From: Mariniphaga sp.
GTDB lineage: Bacteria > Bacteroidota > Bacteroidia > Bacteroidales > Prolixibacteraceae
Length of the DNA: 9,777 nucleotides
Assembly: GCA_013203525.1 (NCBI GenBank)
Contig: JABMQB010000072.1
Coordinates: forward strand, 1-9,777
Direction of reading: 5' to 3'
Shown here: in pieces, positions 7,307-9,777 of the stretch
Numbering within the stretch: position 1 is the stretch's first letter
How the letters are laid out: every line of letters begins with the position of its first letter
Position numbers and translations under genes: made by a program
The notes under the pieces: generated by a model
Told to the model about the DNA's origin: nothing
Databases searched by the model: none
What the model saw: the letters and a program-made list of their open reading frames with translations, nothing else

Positions 7307-7431
7307 ACTTGACTGGCTAATCCAAAGAATCAATCACCAGCATTCAATTCTTACTTAAATTGCACTAATAAACCATTCTAATTGATATTGTTTATCATTA
7401 TTGATGATTCAAATGATATGGCTTTGACTTC
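7307..7431. terminator. convergent intergenic junction with a weak AT-rich inverted repeat
   Basis: This 125-base gap lies between the stops of a rightward and a leftward gene, where a bidirectional terminator would be expected. The best candidate is TATCATT (7393-7399) pairing with AATGATA (7412-7418), a 7-bp stem with a 12-base interior that has only one G-C pair and no strong T tract. No other sizeable hairpin was seen. The position supports termination more than the sequence does. Confidence 0.25.
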
Positions 7432-8379
7432 TTAAAATGTATCATAATCAGCGCGGATAAATTCCATACTATTATACGAAACAGAATGATCAATTGATAG
7501 GAATCCGATGTGCAAGCTTTGTTTTGCTTGAAGGCCATAGTCTATTAAATAAGTGAATAGCCAATGATTTTCACTTAAGGAGAGAACTGTTTTCATTGAG
7601 TTAAGCTTGCGCCCAAGAGACTTAAGCGTTTTAATAAAGGACGCTGTTTGAGTTATATCAAACCATGCTACATCGCCGATTAGCAAGTGCGAATGTGGCT
7701 TAACCAATAGTGTGAATTTATCAATTTTCAATAGAAAACAATTTCCGGTATTGATTTTGTACTCAAAAAAGGTCCGATTTTTTTTAATATTACTGTTTTC
7801 GGAAACATGAGAAAAACAACTAATATTTTTATCTGCTAAATCAATTAAATGCGGGGAAAGAATTTGTTTGCATTTATTTTTATACCAGGATCTTAGGTAG
7901 CCGTATTTATAAATAAGTTCACTCGTTGGTATGGAAAAGTTTGATATTTCAAAAATTTGCATATGTCCTGTAAAATCCCAGTCCAATTTGTGTTTGAATC
8001 CAGGATAGGAATATTTGTTTGGAAATCCAAAAATGAGTTTTACTTGTTCCTTCTTTGCTAATTGATATGTATACTTTGCTAATTGTGTAAATAATCCTTT
8101 TCGTTGGTGTTCTGGAGCTGTCATTGTATCACCGGATTGGGCGACCAAATAGTCAATAGATCCTGTTGTCATTACAATTGGAAAAACACCATAATAGGCA
8201 GAAGGATCACCTTCCCGATTATAGGCAATATAGCCGATATGCGATAGGCCAAATTGGTCGGTGTCAAACTTATTCCTGATTTCATCTAAAGATAGTTTGA
8301 CGCCAAATGTTTTCAAGTATAATATCGCCACATCCTTGTACCGTTCTGTACTGATTCTTTTGAAATTGTATTCGCTCAT
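7432..8379 (-). CDS. GNAT-family N-acyltransferase
   Basis: A 315-residue protein with an N-terminal GNAT fold. YLVAQSGDTMTAPEHQRKGLFTQL runs from about residue 77 to 100, shown here whole only by position; its core E90-H-Q-R-K-G-L-F97 is the acetyl-CoA pyrophosphate loop (Q/R-x-x-G-x-G/A type). It is followed by LIFGFPNKYSYPGF (115-128), a segment common in the Acetyltransf_9-like enzymes of polysaccharide clusters. The C-terminal half (about 150-315) is an extra domain with little recognisable sequence, containing FFEYKI and DVAWFD. There is no signal peptide, so it acts in the cytoplasm. Its ATG lies 8 bases after the CE4 deacetylase stop on the same strand, so the two are almost certainly co-transcribed. 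A plausible job is acylating an amino sugar freed by a deacetylase, which is inference. No Shine-Dalgarno is visible at correct spacing. Confidence 0.86.
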   Translation of the reverse strand: MSEYNFKRISTERYKDVAILYLKTFGVKLSLDEIRNKFDTDQFGLSHIGYIAYNREGDPSAYYGVFPIVMTTGSIDYLVAQSGDTMTAPEHQRKGLFTQLAKYTYQLAKKEQVKLIFGFPNKYSYPGFKHKLDWDFTGHMQIFEISNFSIPTSELIYKYGYLRSWYKNKCKQILSPHLIDLADKNISCFSHVSENSNIKKNRTFFEYKINTGNCFLLKIDKFTLLVKPHSHLLIGDVAWFDITQTASFIKTLKSLGRKLNSMKTVLSLSENHWLFTYLIDYGLQAKQSLHIGFLSIDHSVSYNSMEFIRADYDTF

Positions 8380-8387
8380 CAGATTAT

Positions 8388-9377
8388 TTAGTAACCTTTA
8401 TTAATAAATGCCTGGTTAAGAAAAAAGATATTTGATTCGTATGTGGTTGTAGCTGCCATACCATGTCGATTAAGAATATTTTTATTCTTTTTATCTTCTT
8501 GGTAAAGAAACTTAACTGCCAACAATTTGTTATAACCAATATTTAATGCAGATTCGATCACTTCCTGTGTATAACTACCATCTGGAAAGGCCAACATGTC
8601 AACTTTCCTGGAGATCGTTTCCTCCAAAAGATCTTTGGATTGTTTCATTTCATGCCGGGCATCTGAAATATTGATGTCACCTAAATTGAAATGTTGGTGA
8701 CCGTGCGAGCCAATGCTTACCAAGCGGGATTTTGCTAACTGTTGAATATCGGTTTTGGACATCATCATCCAGATTTCACTAGGCAACCGTTTAAGGTTAT
8801 CATCGATAGCATATTTTTTGTTCAGATCTTTGACAATTTGTTTCTGATTAGAAACTGATGAATGTTTAATAAAAAGAGAAAGACTGGAGACATCATTAAA
8901 AGATTTTCCATTTATATCGATGGGAGTATTCTGATTAAAATAGAATAGGGTAGGGATAATATCGGTCCACAGAACACGTGGGAGAGCTTCCTGAGCACAT
9001 ATGCTTGAGATAAAGAATGTAGCTGGTAATTTGTATTTTTCAAGTAATGGCAGAGCGAGATCAAGATTGTTCTTATATCCATCATCAAAGGACAAAGTCA
9101 GTGTTTTTCGTTGCAGGACTTTCTTACTATGGTAAAGTTCGAATGCTTTTGGTAAACTGACGACATTAAATTCTTTGGCAAAATATGATAACTGCCTTTC
9201 AAAATTCTTAACAGTTACATGACGAGGTGAAAAATAAGTTGCGTTATTGAATACTACACCATGATAATTTATATTGAGAATTGAATTAAAAGATAAGGAG
9301 CGGATCAACTTTTCAACTCCAAATCTTACTACAAACGGGAAAATAAAAGAACGTGCCAGAATTTTAGTAAACCTCAT
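8388..9377 (-). CDS. CE4-type polysaccharide deacetylase
   Basis: A 329-residue NodB-homology (carbohydrate esterase 4) protein that hydrolyses N- or O-acetyl groups on polysaccharide. The opening INYHGVVF (36-43) corresponds to the YHxV segment of this subgroup. Motif 1 is LTLSFDDGY (93-101), with D98 as expected base and D99 as metal ligand. Motif 2 is SIGSHGHQHFNLG (221-233), with H225 and H229 as metal ligands. Motif 3 is AFPDGSY (263-269), the PgaB-like form. A stretch of about 85 residues (130-215) with several hydrophobic and charged runs is inserted between motifs 1 and 2. The N-terminus is basic and hydrophobic (FIFPFVVRFG, 11-20) but short, and no clear signal peptide or lipobox is seen, so the compartment is uncertain. 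Sampled rows reach about 48% G+C. It is the first gene of the leftward pair. Confidence 0.91.
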   Translation of the reverse strand: MRFTKILARSFIFPFVVRFGVEKLIRSLSFNSILNINYHGVVFNNATYFSPRHVTVKNFERQLSYFAKEFNVVSLPKAFELYHSKKVLQRKTLTLSFDDGYKNNLDLALPLLEKYKLPATFFISSICAQEALPRVLWTDIIPTLFYFNQNTPIDINGKSFNDVSSLSLFIKHSSVSNQKQIVKDLNKKYAIDDNLKRLPSEIWMMMSKTDIQQLAKSRLVSIGSHGHQHFNLGDINISDARHEMKQSKDLLEETISRKVDMLAFPDGSYTQEVIESALNIGYNKLLAVKFLYQEDKKNKNILNRHGMAATTTYESNIFFLNQAFINKGY

Positions 9378-9382
9378 AGTTG

Positions 9383-9411
9383 ATTTTATTAAACGCCATT
9401 TTAGCGATCAA
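9383..9411 (-). promoter_or_regulatory. possible promoter for the deacetylase/acyltransferase pair
   Basis: On the minus strand TTGATC (9411 to 9406) is followed after exactly 17 bases by TAAAAT (9388 to 9383), resembling a sigma-70 -35/-10 pair. The -10 ends only five bases before ATG 9377, so transcription would begin at or next to the start codon and give an almost leaderless mRNA. The element overlaps the end of the decayed reading frame upstream. Such matches arise easily in AT-rich DNA. Confidence 0.22.
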
Positions 9412-9755
9412 GTTTTAAAAGGTTAAATATAATTGGTGAAGTTGTCAGAGTCTCTCGACGTTTTATGTTTTCGATATATTGCATCCTGTAGATTATTGGT
9501 GAGATGTAAGCCATATCCAGTACTTTCATTCCACGAGATCGCAATTGTAGCATCAGGAGATTATACTATAAACGAAGCATTAACTGCGGAAAGAATCATG
9601 TTGGTTAATGTGCAGTGGTTATCTTGACAGATAATTAATGTAATTGGCTGAACAACTTTTTTCAAAGTATAGAAATTTACTAACACATCTCTGAAATTGT
9701 GTAATAAACGATTCTCTACAGCTAAATATTTATAAATGCTAACACTACTGTCCAG
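9401..9755 (-). pseudogene. possible decayed sugar-transferase fragment (CoA-binding-type domain)
   Basis: Two minus-strand open stretches in different frames look like parts of one damaged protein. The 5' piece (9755 to 9561, 64 codons then stop) contains NFRDVLVNFYTLKKVVQ and ITLIICQDNH. The 3' piece (9565 to 9401, 55 codons, ATG at 9553) begins LLMLQLRSRGMKVLDMA, continues with RMQYIENI and ends near SPIIFNLLKLDR. Together they resemble the domain before the catalytic part of polyprenyl-phosphate sugar transferases: a strand of type IIVA, then L-x-L-R-x-x-G-h-x-V-x-D, then G-K-x-x-I-E-x-L and S-W-L-I-F-S. The catalytic domain that should follow is absent, because the deacetylase start lies 23 bases on. 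No intact gene covers bases 9378-9777. Alternatives are a chance resemblance or a real 50-residue protein from ATG 9553. The match is by eye only. Confidence 0.3.
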
Positions 9756-9777
9756 TCAAATTAATGCCATTTGGGAG

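Noticed and set aside
9433..9627. 64-codon plus-strand frame with a GTG start
   Set aside because: It has no Shine-Dalgarno and no recognisable motif, and it lies antisense to the minus-strand frames that resemble a sugar transferase. It is more likely a shadow of that decayed gene.
9624..9629. TTGACA consensus -35 box on the plus strand
   Set aside because: No -10-like hexamer occurs 16-18 bases downstream, and no plus-strand gene follows before the window ends.
7309..9759. TTGACTGG at 7309-7316 and its inverted copy at 9752-9759, flanking the leftward gene pair like terminal inverted repeats
   Set aside because: An exact 8-base match is expected by chance at roughly this frequency in a window of this size. 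There is no transposase, no target duplication and no long extension of the match.
1..9777. CRISPR arrays, tRNA/rRNA genes, insertion sequences, toxin-antitoxin or phage genes
   Set aside because: No regularly spaced repeats, cloverleaf-like RNA genes, transposase or integrase motifs, or defence-type protein motifs were seen on either strand.

Overview
The window is part of a surface-polysaccharide or glycoconjugate biosynthesis locus from an AT-rich bacterium. It holds parts or all of four glycosyltransferases, two SAM-dependent methyltransferases, a PIG-L/LmbE-type sugar de-N-acetylase, an unrecognised beta-propeller-like protein, a GNAT acyltransferase and a CE4-type polysaccharide deacetylase. 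No tRNA, rRNA, CRISPR array, insertion sequence or phage gene was seen. Most starts lack a Shine-Dalgarno sequence and follow A/T-rich leaders; the PIG-L gene, with a GGAG, is the exception. The 440-residue glycosyltransferase has a style common in Bacteroidota and related FCB-group lineages. I lean towards an uncultured FCB-type bacterium, but the sequence does not prove this.

Layout. Bases 1-7306 are read rightwards: the C-terminal part of a membrane-anchored GT2 polyprenyl-phosphate glycosyltransferase (1-503), a GT4 enzyme (567-1685), a methyltransferase (1686-2444), a second GT4 enzyme (2441-3763), the beta-propeller protein (3735-4859), the PIG-L deacetylase (4895-5524), a third GT4 enzyme (5555-6667) and a small methyltransferase with an altered SAM loop (6743-7306). 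Genes from 567 to 6667 are tightly packed or overlapping, as in an operon. A 125-base convergent junction (7307-7431) separates them from a leftward pair: CE4 deacetylase (9377 to 8388), then GNAT acyltransferase (8379 to 7432), 8 bases apart. Bases 9378-9777 hold no intact gene. On the minus strand they contain two open stretches in different frames that read like the remains of the CoA-binding-type domain of a polyprenyl-phosphate sugar transferase.

How the genes could work together (inference). The GT4 enzymes would extend a lipid-linked glycan using nucleotide sugars on the cytoplasmic face. The GT2 enzyme would make a polyprenyl-phosphate sugar for transfer or side-branching. The methyltransferases would cap or decorate the glycan. 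PIG-L and CE4 would remove N-acetyl groups, and the GNAT enzyme could put a different acyl group on the freed amine. Flippase, polymerase, initiating transferase and nucleotide-sugar synthesis genes are not in view.

Base composition is uneven. Sampled 60-base rows are about 48% G+C near the left end and inside the CE4 gene, but 22-27% in the propeller, third GT4 and small methyltransferase genes, suggesting a mosaic locus. I found no clear evidence of a new defence or mobile system. The items most worth following up are the beta-propeller protein, the decayed sugar-transferase-like remnant and the methyltransferase with the altered SAM loop.
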